A DNA stretch of 64,000 nucleotides from Malaya genurostris (taxonomy: Eukaryota > Arthropoda > Insecta > Diptera > Culicidae): NCBI RefSeq assembly GCF_030247185.1, contig NC_080572.1, forward strand, positions 39,161,383-39,225,382, written 5' to 3'. A program made the position numbers and the translations under genes. Shown piece after piece: positions 13,501-59,770 of this stretch. Below the pieces are notes generated by a model that did no database searches, was not told where the DNA came from, and saw only the letters and a list, made by a program, of their open reading frames with translations. The stretch's first letter is position 1. Each line of letters begins with the position of its first letter.

Positions 13501-16500
13501 TGGTTTAAGCAACGTTCATTTACTAGCAACATTGAAGCTGAGAGAAGGACGGGTAGGAGAACCAATTGCTACAAAAACGCGCCTTGGTTGGGCCGTTTAC
13601 GGTAACATGAAAGAGAGACTACTTTCACTTCCACACAGGCAGTTACATATATCTGAAAGCTCAACTGAAAATGATCTCCATGAGTATGTTAAAACCTTTT
13701 TCGCGGTGGAAAGTCTTGGCGTTGTCACTTCACCTAGTAAGGAAAGCATTGACGAACAACGAGCAAACTCTATTCTTTTCGAAACCACCAGACGACTAGA
13801 GAATGGAAGGTTTGAAACCGGACTACTCTGGAAACAAGACTATGTTGAATTTCCGGATAGCAGGCCAATGGCAGAAAGAAGGATGAGATGTTTAGAAAAA
13901 CGCTTAGCGCGAAACCCGCTGCTATATGAGCAAGTTCGGAAACAAATCGTCGATTTTCAGACAAAGGGATACGCGCACAAAGCGACTGCGGAAGAGCTCG
14001 ATAGATTTGATCCTCGCAGAACTTGGTACTTACCACTCGGTGTGGTCATAAATCCAAAAAAACCAAATAAAATACGGCTTATATGGGACGCTGCGGCTAA
14101 GGTCGACGGCATATCTTTGAATACCATGCTGCTGAAAGGACCTGATTTGTTAACACCATTGTTGTCTGTTCTGTTCCAGTTTAGAGAGAGACAAGTGGCA
14201 ATTTGTGGGGACATCGAAGCCATGTTCCATCAAGTAATGATAAGAGAAGCCGATCGCAGTGCACAATTGTTTTACTGGAGAGATTCACCGGAGAAACCTC
14301 TTGATACGATGGTAACTGATGTTGCTATCTTTGGCGCGACATGTTCCCCTGTTCATTCGCAATACGTTAAAAATCTCAACGCAACCCTATTCGAAGCAGA
14401 TCATCCCAAGGTAGCTAATGCAATCCGTAATAAACATTATGTCGATGACTACCTTGATAGCGTCGATACGGTAAACGAAGCGGTTGAAATGGCCCTAGGA
14501 GTAGCAGAAGTCCACGCGAAAGCCGGATTCCACATTCGGAACTGGATTTCGAATGAACGATCGGTGTTAAACAGAATTGGAGCTGTTAAACCTACGACTG
14601 TGAAAAATTTCGTTGTGGAAAAAGAAAATGGAATGGAACGATTGCTTGGAATGGTGTGGTTGCCGGAAGAGGACGTGTTCTCATTCTCTTTAACCCTTCG
14701 CGAGGACCACATGCCGCTGTTGGCGGGAGAAATAGTCCCGACTAAGAGACAATTATTGAGCGTGGTTATGAGTATATACGATCCAAACGGATTAGTCGCT
14801 GCGTTTGTCATCCACGGAAAGATATTAATTCAGGATGTGTGGCGATCAGGTATTGACTGGAACGACTCGATACCCGTCGAGCTCTTATGTCGCTGGAAAC
14901 GGTGGGTTGCAGTTTTACAGAAGATAGAGAGCGTCAAGGTCCCACGCTGTTATTTCAAGAATTATCATCCGGAAAATTTGAAAAACTTAGAGCTTCATAT
15001 CTTCGTTGACGCTAGTGAAAAAGCGTACTCTGCTGTGTCTTATTTTCGTATCGTTGAACAGGAACACGTTCGGTGTGCACTGGTAGCATGCAAAACGAAA
15101 GTCGCTCCATTACAACCACTTTCTATTCCACGTCTCGAGCTTCAGGCAGCTGTCATTGGATCTCGTTTGCGTGAAACTATCACTAAAGGCCACTCTCTCC
15201 CAATTTGGCGAGTCGTATTTTGGACGGATTCTAAAACGACCCTCCAATGGATTAGATCAAAGGACCTTCGCCGGTATCGACCCTATGTTGCTTTCCGTGT
15301 AAACGAAATTCTAACATTGTCAAAGGCAGTAGAATGGAGATATTGCCCATCGCGCTTAAACGTTGCAGACGAAGCTACGAAATGGATTAAGAAAGGACCA
15401 TCATTCGAACCGAACGCTCAGTTCTACATGTGCCATAAGTTTCTGTACCACCATGAAGATAAATGGCCCCAAGATTGCATTGCAATTGTGGATCAAGCTG
15501 CCGAAGAGACACGGTCAGCGTTTGTGTTTGGTCACTTTATTATGAAACCAGTGATACATCTAGAACGGTTTTCCAAATGGGAAAGGTTACTACGAGCCAC
15601 TGCTTATGTTTATCGTTTTATATCTCGCACGTTGCACCGTGAGCAACGACCGTGGCCAGAAAACTTAACACGTGCGGAATTGCAAACAGCGGAACAGGGT
15701 TTGTGGCGTAGGGCACAATCAGATGTTTATCCCGACGAGGTTGCTACATTCATAAAGAACTGCCAGCTACCAGTCGAAGATCGAAAGCCCATAGAAAATT
15801 CAAGCAGCATATTGAAACTCTGCCCGACACTTGACGAAAGCAAAGTTCTTAGAGCCAGGAGCCGAACAGAATCCGCAGAGTTTGCCACGTTCGATTCCAA
15901 ATATCCAGTCATTCTACCTAGATACCATCGCGTGACGGAGTTACTTGTGAACTTCTATCATCGTCAGTTCCATCATGCAAATAACGAGACAGTGGTCAAT
16001 GAAATAAGACAAAGATTCAACATTCCGAGATTACGAGTTTTAGTACGATTAGCTTCAAAGAATTGTCAATGGTGCCGTGTATACAAAGCTGTTCCTGTTG
16101 CTCCTATGATGGCTCCTCTGCCCAAGGCTCGCTTATCTCCCTTTGTGCGCCCATTTACGTATACAGGCGTTGATATATTTGGGCCCTATTTGATTCGAAT
16201 TGGACGCAGTACTGCGAAGCGCTGGGTAGCCCTTTTTACCTGCTTGACCATACGGGCTGTACATTTGGAAATTGTTGCAACTCTTTCAACCGATTCTTGC
16301 AAGAAGGCAATTCGCAGGTTCATCGCACGCAGAGGTGCACCGCAAGAAATTTATTCGGACAAAGGAACGAATTTTCAGGGTGCTAGTAGAGAACTGTCAC
16401 AGGAATCGATAAAAATTATGAACAACGAGCTTAGCAGCACCTTTACAGATGAACACACGCAATGGCGATTCAATCCCCCGGCAACTCCACATATGGGTGG

Positions 16501-17161
16501 CTGCTGGGAAAGGATGGTTAGATCAGTGAAGACTGCATTGGGTACGATTCCGGTAGAACGCAAGTTAGATGAGGAGTCATTGAACACACTACTGGCTGAG
16601 GCTGAGCATATGGTGAATTCACGTCCTCTCACGTTCGTTCCGTTAGACAGTGCAGATAGTGAGGCGTTGACTCCTAACCACTTTTTGATGTTGGGTTCAC
16701 GCGGTGTGAAGCAGCAGGTGAAAGATCCAGTTGAGGAAAACACTGCGATTAGATGTAGCTGGAACCGCATTCAGCATACGCTAGATGGATTCTGGCGCCG
16801 TTGGGTGAAGGAGTATCTACCCACAATTTCCAGAAGAACGAAGTGGTTCCAAGATGTGAGACCAATCAAAGAGGGTGACCTTGTATTGATAGTAGATGAA
16901 GGCATTCGTAATCGCTGGCTTCGAGGACTAGTGCTGAAGGCGTACCCTGGTAAGGATGGTAGAGTTCGTAGGGTGGATGTGCAAACTAAAAATGGTATCT
17001 TGCGTGAACGAGCAGTCGTTAAGCTAGCCCTGTTGGATGTAGTTGATGACACCGTTGCAAGCCATCCGGCGACACGTGGGGGAGAATGTTACGGACAATC
17101 TGTAACGACGATACCCCTCGGAGCTAATACCAAAATATTGAGCCAACGTGATGACAAATGA
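10505..17161 (+). CDS. BEL/Pao gag-pol polyprotein
   Basis: A 2218-residue single frame. Residues 50-95 form a PHD-type zinc finger (C50, C53, C66, C69, H74, C77, C92, C95). A charged coiled coil follows (about 115-155), then a glutamine-rich helix (about 350-425). From about 550, LPIFAGDPADWP starts the gag-like DUF1759 region. A CCHC knuckle (CSICSVDNHIAGDC) and a second Cys/His cluster follow. The retropepsin-like site is LDDGSS near 894. The reverse transcriptase has YVDD near 1311, and RNase H spans about 1499-1620. The integrase has an HHCC zinc domain (from about 1808) and a DDE core (GVDIFG near 1887, SDKGTNFQG near 1950, GGCWERMV near 1999). A DUF5641-type C-terminal domain follows. 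These domains are the standard set for the family; the functions are inferred. The frame ends 75 nt inside the 3' LTR. The first ATG after the LTR is taken as the start. Confidence 0.93.
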   Translation: MHKSIIRQTRSMTKAAREAPNLQPQTTSDNAASSFDISTIETERGNRNDCAGCERPNDAELYMISCTKCELYYHFSCANVTTATAHKKPFMCRTCTPLKPKSVHSGGSHVSSTRSIRIALELQQMDEEHQLQDEIAQERMKLEQLERKRLYLSKKYELLHQQDDIDEKLSVRSSNSQQTPNMVENWVKSQIQTESASLGIHIGMAERADHVQPLSENTVELVSTNFTSTPIAKAKISSIVSEQTNQEPVINSTPIQTISTSEATINEIASIATVVENSSSFKGSVVSPVCVDSILNMMKISLPKIDNSKPKIHKVSASAFDEWRSKLKRGELEVIPHEEKESKKRELNHLALVKQLEDQHGKERQLQHQREEQLNRQLQQQQREQAKRNSEWQRKLQLQHEIQEKQMNELERLWKLEQQIANRSGTTRCMNKNLETQSRAENQLADYDNNKTKFTISFDRHSVSPSGANQLSDEMNDNPSQYHDLHSSTTVESPVGGRTRFSSSLNSPLVASSAVPKFENVHPSEACPPAVILPSLGPTSQQIASRHVVCKELPIFAGDPADWPLFISSYNHSTLTCGYSDFENLLRLQRSLKGSAKEAVSSLLLHPSTVPQVLSSLKLLYGRPEQIIHTMIAKVRAAPSPKADKLDSLVTFGMVVQNLCGHLKAVGMEKHLANPILLHELVDKLPANVKFNWALYQQQFTEVDLSVFGDYMAQIASATSGVTMFATPSSKVSKEDPRNKLKEKGFVNTHLTVDRETSKKQDKNKKKNVDQFSNNIKPCSICSVDNHIAGDCPKFNSLGLDDRWNIVKEKKLCRRCLIPHTRWPCKSEPCGVKGCQKRHHRLLHYELPQMNPTTNESTPNVVFNLHRQHATSVLFRIVPVVLYGKNGKVDTFAFLDDGSSVTLIESTIAMALGLEGKKTSLCIHWTTGVTKNIAESLEVGLEISGINRSQRFMASNVFTVDGLGLPKQTMNITEMINKYDHLRKLPIQSFQSAVPGILIGLSNVHLLATLKLREGRVGEPIATKTRLGWAVYGNMKERLLSLPHRQLHISESSTENDLHEYVKTFFAVESLGVVTSPSKESIDEQRANSILFETTRRLENGRFETGLLWKQDYVEFPDSRPMAERRMRCLEKRLARNPLLYEQVRKQIVDFQTKGYAHKATAEELDRFDPRRTWYLPLGVVINPKKPNKIRLIWDAAAKVDGISLNTMLLKGPDLLTPLLSVLFQFRERQVAICGDIEAMFHQVMIREADRSAQLFYWRDSPEKPLDTMVTDVAIFGATCSPVHSQYVKNLNATLFEADHPKVANAIRNKHYVDDYLDSVDTVNEAVEMALGVAEVHAKAGFHIRNWISNERSVLNRIGAVKPTTVKNFVVEKENGMERLLGMVWLPEEDVFSFSLTLREDHMPLLAGEIVPTKRQLLSVVMSIYDPNGLVAAFVIHGKILIQDVWRSGIDWNDSIPVELLCRWKRWVAVLQKIESVKVPRCYFKNYHPENLKNLELHIFVDASEKAYSAVSYFRIVEQEHVRCALVACKTKVAPLQPLSIPRLELQAAVIGSRLRETITKGHSLPIWRVVFWTDSKTTLQWIRSKDLRRYRPYVAFRVNEILTLSKAVEWRYCPSRLNVADEATKWIKKGPSFEPNAQFYMCHKFLYHHEDKWPQDCIAIVDQAAEETRSAFVFGHFIMKPVIHLERFSKWERLLRATAYVYRFISRTLHREQRPWPENLTRAELQTAEQGLWRRAQSDVYPDEVATFIKNCQLPVEDRKPIENSSSILKLCPTLDESKVLRARSRTESAEFATFDSKYPVILPRYHRVTELLVNFYHRQFHHANNETVVNEIRQRFNIPRLRVLVRLASKNCQWCRVYKAVPVAPMMAPLPKARLSPFVRPFTYTGVDIFGPYLIRIGRSTAKRWVALFTCLTIRAVHLEIVATLSTDSCKKAIRRFIARRGAPQEIYSDKGTNFQGASRELSQESIKIMNNELSSTFTDEHTQWRFNPPATPHMGGCWERMVRSVKTALGTIPVERKLDEESLNTLLAEAEHMVNSRPLTFVPLDSADSEALTPNHFLMLGSRGVKQQVKDPVEENTAIRCSWNRIQHTLDGFWRRWVKEYLPTISRRTKWFQDVRPIKEGDLVLIVDEGIRNRWLRGLVLKAYPGKDGRVRRVDVQTKNGILRERAVVKLALLDVVDDTVASHPATRGGECYGQSVTTIPLGANTKILSQRDDK
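17077..17086 (+). other. Polypurine tract before 3' LTR
   Basis: The run GTGGGGGAGAA directly abuts the TG of the 3' LTR, where plus-strand DNA synthesis is primed in LTR elements. It also lies inside the polyprotein frame. Confidence 0.8.
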
Positions 17162-17494
17162 ACGTCAGTCGATCGGGAAACGAAACGAACAGTAGTAGCC
17201 ATGTTAGATACGTATGTGAATTGGAAGTGAGTTTCATCAAGTAAGAGATTTATTGAATTATTGAAATATTATTAATTTAAGTCTGAAATTCATTTATAAA
17301 AATATAGATTAGGCTTTCTTTGATCAAGAAGATCATTTTGTTACGCGACAGATATTATAGTAGGAGACTAAAATGTGAGTAAGAAATTTCTTAAGTAGCT
17401 GTAAAATTGTTAAGAAAATATAATTTCAGCTTTGAGCTATAACATCTATACAAATAGGGTTTTGCTACAAGAACTCCGAATACCGTCGCTAACA
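17087..17494 (+). repeat. 3' LTR of BEL/Pao element
   Basis: A 408-bp copy of the 5' LTR with no difference seen by eye. Its first 75 bp encode the last residues and stop codon of the polyprotein. Being on the plus strand, its promoter points toward the 3' end of para, which is transcribed in the opposite direction. Confidence 0.95.
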
Positions 17495-17499
17495 AGTCA
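17495..17499 (+). repeat. 5-bp target-site duplication, right copy
   Basis: AGTCA directly after the 3' LTR, matching 10064-10068. Confidence 0.9.
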
Positions 17500-18085
17500 T
17501 GTGACTGACACACAGATGGCGCTATCATTGTCAAATCCATATGACCTTTATGAAGTACCAACAAAGACTATGTGTGAAATTTCATGACATCTCGATATCT
17601 TGTTAATATGATGTCTTTGGCTGGTGAACCACGTCTGATGTGTCCAATGACACAAGAGTCAGCTGGGAAGGTTATGACTTCAGTGTTTTGGGGTTCACAT
17701 GGTATAATCTGCATCGGCTATCTTGAGGAAGGAAAAACAATCTATAGCGATAGCGTTGTTAGTTCGTTTGAAGGAAAGGTGCCTTCATATGTCGAAGAAA
17801 AAAACACTGTTTCACCAATACAATGCACCGATTCACAAGTCGATGGCAACAATGGTGAAATTAAATGAAATACACTTCGAATTGATTCATCTTCCACCCT
17901 ATAGTCCAGGGCTGGTTGTATGAGACATAGTTACAGACTTTCTCTGATCTAAAAAAAATACTCTCCGGTAAGAAGTAAAGTAAAGTAAAGTCTATTTTAA
18001 GGTGCAAGACGAATCCTTCTACAAGCATGGCGTCGAGGAGTTAGAGAAGTGTGGAGTGGATCTTGAAGGAGATAACATTGATGAA
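17500..18085 (+). pseudogene. Mariner transposase remnant, C-terminal half
   Basis: Pieces of a mariner (DD34D-type) transposase can be read in two frames. SAGKVMTSVFWGSHGIICIGYLEEGKTI appears around 17660-17745 (written here as a range of motifs). A LERLK-like segment and FHQYNAPIHKSMATM follow near 17810, then HLPPYSPG near 17890 and a final FYKHGVEELEKC-like piece near 18020. In active mariners the last motif is PYSPDLAP, so the third catalytic aspartate has become glycine. Frame breaks confirm inactivity. The BEL/Pao element is inserted 5' of this fragment. The sequence joined across the insertion (before 10064 and after 17499) reads as a continuous mariner-like leader. Confidence 0.75.
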
Positions 18086-18141
18086 TAAAATTGATGTTGG
18101 CAAAAATGCATGTTTCTTAATTAGTCACACGACTTATTTAC

Positions 18142-18318
18142 CCCTATTCTGTATTTCGTTCGAATCGGATTGTTTCGATCGAATACGAAATTTGACATTC
18201 TGTAGCTCGATCAGTTCGAGTTTTCCATACAACAAAAACATCATTCGATCGAATTAGAGAATGCAAATTGTTACATTCGTTCGAAGTAATCCGTTTCGAT
18301 CGAAATACAGAACAGGGA
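18142..18318. mobile_element. Short terminal-inverted-repeat element (MITE)
   Basis: About 177 bp that is almost a palindrome. The left end CCCTATTCTGTATTTCG and the right end read in reverse (CCCTGTTCTGTATTTCG) match, and the similarity continues through TTCGAACGGATT-like segments toward the centre. It encodes nothing. No clear target duplication was seen and the superfamily is undetermined. Confidence 0.7.
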
Positions 18319-21300
18319 TGATTGAGTGATGCGTTATTAGGCAAATAGTAAGTAGGATTGAAAATCAACCACAGTAATAAAATGGAAATGAATGAAGAAA
18401 CGCTGTCTTTATAATTGCAATGCTAAATCGCAAACATCACATTCAAAAACGTTTCTACAACCATGCCGTTTCAAAAGTCAGGTGAAGAAAAACTACATTT
18501 TAAATGATCGATGTAATCGATATAACAGTTCAATCTATAGTCATTAAAAATGGTTTAATGGCAATAAGAGGTGTTCCTTTGAATGGCCCGCATTTTTGGC
18601 AGATGTCACTTTTGAAGCTGTAATATTTTGACATTTGACAAGTAGAAACTGCGACATTAACAAAAATGGAACGATGCTAGCTTCATCGACGCATTGAAAT
18701 GGAGTTCCGGTGAAACTCTCAACGGGTAAGCATGCTGTTTCGCATTCCCTTCAAACCGGCATGACACCTCTCCATTGTCCAAAAGACGGATTGAATAATT
18801 AGTTCTCGTTTGACTGCTTGTTTCTGAGTGCGAAAACCGATTGATAGTGACATAAATTTCATTGAATTGTCGTTCACTTTATGAATGTGTTAGTGTAAAA
18901 GTCAGGTGACTTACACCATTTCATTACACTCCAACTAGAGGAATAGACGCTACTGACTAAAGTAATCCAGGAAATTTCAACAGAAATGATTATTTATTAG
19001 TTCTATAGATATAAAATTCAAAGCTATGGGTGACTAAGAAATGATGTTTTCCAAGAAAGTGCGTGTATTAGTGAGAAATTACAAGTAGTTACTACTCCAA
19101 AAGGAAGGCCCTCACTTTCGATGAAACTCTCGAGTGAGCACGGTGTCTCGTGCTAGTGCAGTAAAAATTTCGCGAGAAAGAAATTTCATCCGGGATTTGG
19201 CGACTCGATACAGTGAGGTTTTTACTGGTAGCGCAGTGAAAAGAAAATACATTGAACTTCGGACGAAAATTAACCTACAATATAATCTAAGTTGCTGTAC
19301 CATAAATCGGTGTCATCTCCCAAAAATTTCTGCTCACAGCAAACCACGAAAAATCCAGCTTTGCTTTCGTCACCGGCCATATTGACGTTGATCTCTGAGT
19401 AATGGAAGAGGGCTGAGAACCTTGAAGAGGTTATCTGATTTAGGGTACTTCTTGTGGGTTATCTGAAAGCATACGTGCAGGAGGACAAAAGTTTTTTATT
19501 TGACTGAAAAAGTACCATGTTTTGGAACTAGTAAGCAACTGCTGAAGCGTTCGATACTTTCATAAACTGTGAATTTAATTCTAACGTGACACCAGTTATT
19601 CTTCCTGTGTAACACTTGTTCGTTTCATAAGATTTCACATAATTGTTTTAATGTAAGCTTGCTTCTAGATACGTTTACCGTCGCGTCTCTATCATGTTCG
19701 AACCTCGCTTGAAGCCAGGACTGCATGCGGTCTACATCCCATCTTGTTTTTGGTTTTCATTATTGTTCACAAAACTATTCGTACTGGTTCTAATTTATTA
19801 CATTGACTGATTTAATGATTATTCGTTTGGCATGAAGCAAGCATGAAGCTAAACTTGTCTACTAAGGACTCTTGGGAATTTTATCGGATGTTAAGTTTTT
19901 GTTTGTTTTCCTACCAAGCTAAGCTAAAATTATAGGAAAAATTTCTTGTTTTTCCTGTTAATTTTCTTTGCGCCGAATTTCTGCAAGAAGTGACCATATT
20001 CTCGAGCTCTTTTTGTCTAAGGTCGCGGACGAGAAGAGAGGTTAGTGTCGCACTCTCGTCAAATCTGATTACTTATTTAACTTTCCATGTTGGATTAATC
20101 TTGAGCGCGTGAATTTTTGTTCATTATTTTCTCTTAGTTGCATTTATTTATACATTCGCAAATTAAGTTTACTGCGTTCTATGGTTTGCTTATTCTTTTA
20201 AACGGGGTTTCCTTCACACACTCTTGAAAAAAGGCACTGAAATTGTTGTTTCTTTGTGGACATAGGGGATTGGCGCTCCCAACAATTTTTTTATTAGTTT
20301 TTATTTTATTTTACAAGCATTTCTCATTACTTAAATTTTTTTATTATTTTTAAGTATAAATGTATAGTTTTATTCTGCTTTGCTTTATAATTCTTTATCG
20401 TTTTTAATAAGCATGTTTTTCAATGTGAGTACTAGCATTTCTGTGTGTGTTGTGTATTTGCAAAATAGACGGATCAATGAGTGGCGTCCGTTTCGTGGCG
20501 GTTCGTAAAAACGTAATGGCGTGGTGTGGCGAGATAGAAAACAGAGTGTACCGCAACTTCAAGCGAGGTTCCAGTTTTCGTCGATGATTTGTGATTGCTA
20601 ATGATGCTTTTTTGCTCGCTCTCTCTCTGTGTCGATGTGCTAGGCTGCCTACATTAAGTTGTCACACGTCACTTTTTATCTGATCATAATTCCTTCTGCA
20701 ACGTGGCAAGAAACAATTTAATATCGACGATGCATAAAAACGTGTCCTACCTTCTCGCTTTAACACTTTCAACAATTTTTTCTCTCTTTCCCTTTCCCTC
20801 TTTCTTCCTACGTTTTGTTTTTTTGTTTGTTATCTAACTAGTCGCTCTTTATAGTTAAATCTTTGGTATGGTTTTGTTTTCTTCTGAATTCACGTTCTTC
20901 TTCTACCGTTACTTCTTGTTCCATAAGCATTGTACAAGAAAGAAGTCAACTTACTTTTCTATTTCAAGATGAGAAAATAACCTAAGATGCCGTTTACTAC
21001 TTCAATTTGAAATATATTCACAAATGTTTTCCACTTTTGAAAATAACTAAATAGTGCAAATATCTTACACTGTCATTATTACGCAAGCAACTATCTTCCT
21101 AAACTTGCCATTGCTGTTTTCTGTCACATAACACTTGTTACTAAATATGGTAGTTTAATAATCGATAGAAAATATACCAATTAAAAATAGTTTTCATTTC
21201 ATTTTGCCTTTTGATCGGCCTCGTAGATGTTTTTCCATAAAAAAATATGTTCATTACTTCTCGGTATGTTTTATTTCATCCACCGTTTTTTTCGTGCGTT

Positions 21301-23821
21301 TTTCGTTCCCTTCTTCGGCCCGCCCCCTTGCCAGTTGTTGCAAGTATCGCAAGTAGTCTCTTTGTCTAGCTTTATTTTTTTACAGTATGTATATAGCTAA
21401 AAATGTAAAAATGTTTCTTTTTGTTTGCTTCTTGTTATTTCGCATTTTTCGTAATTTTTTAAACCATTTTTGTCGGAGAAGCTAATGTTTGTTGTGTATG
21501 TGTGGCAAATCCGCCCGAACGCACGTTCACGCGAGTTCGATTGGTAATCACGTTTTGTTGTTATTGCTGTTGCGTTCCAAACAACAATCAAAACGTGAGC
21601 TTTGCTCAATTGGATTTGAATATTGACAAGAATGATATAGCGGATCAGTTCGCTTGGTTCGGGATGATAGCGAATGCCTGAGTGTAAGACGACGACAACT
21701 AGACGGAGCGAGATAGATTACTCTCGCAAATCGTTTCGTGCTTTTCCGTACGGTTGCATAACGTGTAACACGCACGGCAAGCGGTAAGGAATTTGTGTCA
21801 GCGCATATTAAATTTTGAAGAAAATACACGTAGTTGTAGTAAAGATAGGTGTGTTCTGCTTCTTTACTTTTTTTTGCGATTTCATGAATTTGGAATGCGC
21901 GTGATTGGTTCGGTGTCTCTGCTTAGTGTATGTGTGTAGAAGTGTATTTGCTCAAAAAATAGATCGCGTTTTTTATTTATCTCATTTTTGTTTTTTTTTC
22001 TTTTGATTTAACGAACATCATTTCGTGCGATAATGTTCAAAAAATTTGTTACTTAACATACTTACAATTAGATGTTATTTTGCATTAAATTTATTTTGTT
22101 ATTCATTAATGATAATATTTGAAAAGCTTGACTAGTGTTTTTTTATTATTAATTAAAGGCTCGCCCCAACCCCTCGCGTTTGATTTACAAATAAGTATGT
22201 ATTATATAATAATTACAGTACTTTCTTTTATTGCACGCAGAAACATATTAATGATTTTATTACTTTTAGCTGGTTGTTTTTCGCATGTTTTCATAAACTT
22301 TTTGTTTGTTGTTTTTTTTACAATAGTAGAACAAAACCTGTGCGATCTTTTTTTCTCTTATTGATAATATAAAAAGCCTTAACATTATCGCAGCAATGCC
22401 GTTTTTAAAGGTTTGATTTTTTATTTTTTTACATTTTTGTATGCTTTGTAGAAAAATAATAAATAAAAACGCATATGACTTGCATGCTCTTGCTGTAGCC
22501 AATATAATATATTTACTTCTTTATTTAATCTCACTTTATTCACATGTGGTACAGCTGTTACTTCCAGTAACAATCGCTCAACCAGATTTGTTTGCTCGTT
22601 TGCTTCGACCGCTCAACATTTTCTTGGTTTTTCTTTCAGAAAACATTGATTTGATTGTGCTTGTCATACCTCACATCTTCGGGTTCTTAATTTTTTTTTT
22701 GAATTACTTTGAATTCTATGCAATTGTTTCTCTTATTCTGTTTGCTTTTCTCGTTAGCCTTCAATATTGCCCTGTTATTTGTTGTTTAATCAATAATATT
22801 GGAAATATCCAAACCGCAGAATTATCAAATTTGTTTAAAAAAGAGATAAATTTGTTATTCAATCGGTGAAATTAATCAAAGCTAACTACTTTGTTCTCTA
22901 GAAAATCAATAACCCGTGCTAGGCTTGTCTGGCTTACATCGATGTGTTGTGCCAGTTGCATCATCACTGTGTACTGCTCACTTCTCGGTTCGGTAGATTT
23001 GTATACACTGTCGCACTGCGTTTTGTCCTTTGTTTTATTGTTCTTACAAAATTGGAATGGATTGTGGATTGTTTCCTCTTGGTTTCACTTATTTTCATAT
23101 CACACATGGTTCATTTTGTCGTAGTTGTTTGTTGTTTCACATATTTTACGGATTTGATTTCACGTTAGTTTTGCGAATTGTCTCACACCAGTCTTCCAAC
23201 GACAGTTTTCTTTTAATTGTTCGTTCACTTTCACTACCACTGGTTTATGTCTTTATTTGATATTGTCTCATTCGCTGATCTAATTGTTGTTCGTACAGTA
23301 CGACAAGTAAATAGTTTTATTATCGCATTAGTATGTGCAACCATTGAAAACAGTTCGAAGAATCAAGATGGCAAAAACGGGTAACTGAAAGGCAAACGAT
23401 TCCAGCAACTGCAACAGAGAACTAATCGCTTTCCTTGTTTGTATTCGCATAATCCGGTTGTTCAGTTCTGGTGGATTCGATCTCATTATCCTTATTGAGC
23501 ATGTGACACTTTCTCCTTCTTCTTCCCTTGGCGTTGGCAGGATCTTTGTCCATTTGAAATTTTGGTTGTTGTTTTCTAATCCTCAGCTTCTGGGTTTGAT
23601 ATTTTTTTTAACACGTGTGTTGTTATGTTCACTGGTTTGTCTTATGCGATTAAAGTTTTTCTTTAAATAATAAAATTTATTATATGGCAGTCGGCTTTCC
23701 CTTTCATTATTGAATATTTTCTCTTTTTTTGTCGGTTTTGTTTTTAGTTCTCTAAATCTCTTAAATATTATTTCTGTCGTGCTTCTGAATCTGAATCAGA
23801 GAGAGGGGGGCGAGGCCTGGC
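18319..23821. other. 3' flank of para, possible long 3' UTR
   Basis: No second gene is recognised. From about 20000 to 23820 the plus strand is strongly T-rich with TTTGTTTG-like runs. Read on the para strand this is A/C-rich, as is common in long 3' UTRs of neural genes. The real transcript end cannot be placed from sequence. Short open frames here (for example 22441-22869) are T-rich and hydrophobic by composition only. Confidence 0.4.
23676..23681 (-). terminator. Candidate poly(A) signal of para
   Basis: AATAAA on the minus strand, about 140 nt beyond the para stop codon. The hexamer is frequent in AT-rich DNA and other copies lie farther downstream, so this is only the nearest candidate. 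Confidence 0.3.

Positions 23822-59770
<35,949 letters not shown>

Larger units (their letters stand above)
10069..17494 (+). mobile_element. Complete BEL/Pao LTR retrotransposon
   Basis: A 7426-bp element bounded by two 408-bp LTRs (TGTTACGG...GCTAACA) and flanked by AGTCA on each side. It holds one uninterrupted polyprotein frame with gag-like, protease, reverse transcriptase, RNase H and integrase domains in the BEL/Pao order, with no env-like gene after the integrase. The LTRs look identical over their full length and the frame is intact, which indicates a very recent and possibly still competent insertion. It lies about 6.3 kb beyond the para stop codon and in the opposite orientation. 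It is inserted in a mariner remnant (see 17500-18085). Confidence 0.95.

Noticed and set aside
18690..19180. Second inverted-repeat element suggested by GATGAAACTCTC-like segments
   Set aside because: The similarity between 18690-18750 and 19120-19180 is short and patchy, below what I can support.
22441..22869. 142-codon hydrophobic frame on the plus strand
   Set aside because: It lies in T-rich DNA that yields Leu/Phe/Ile-rich frames in any reading. No conserved motif is present and related hydrophobic frames overlap it nearby.
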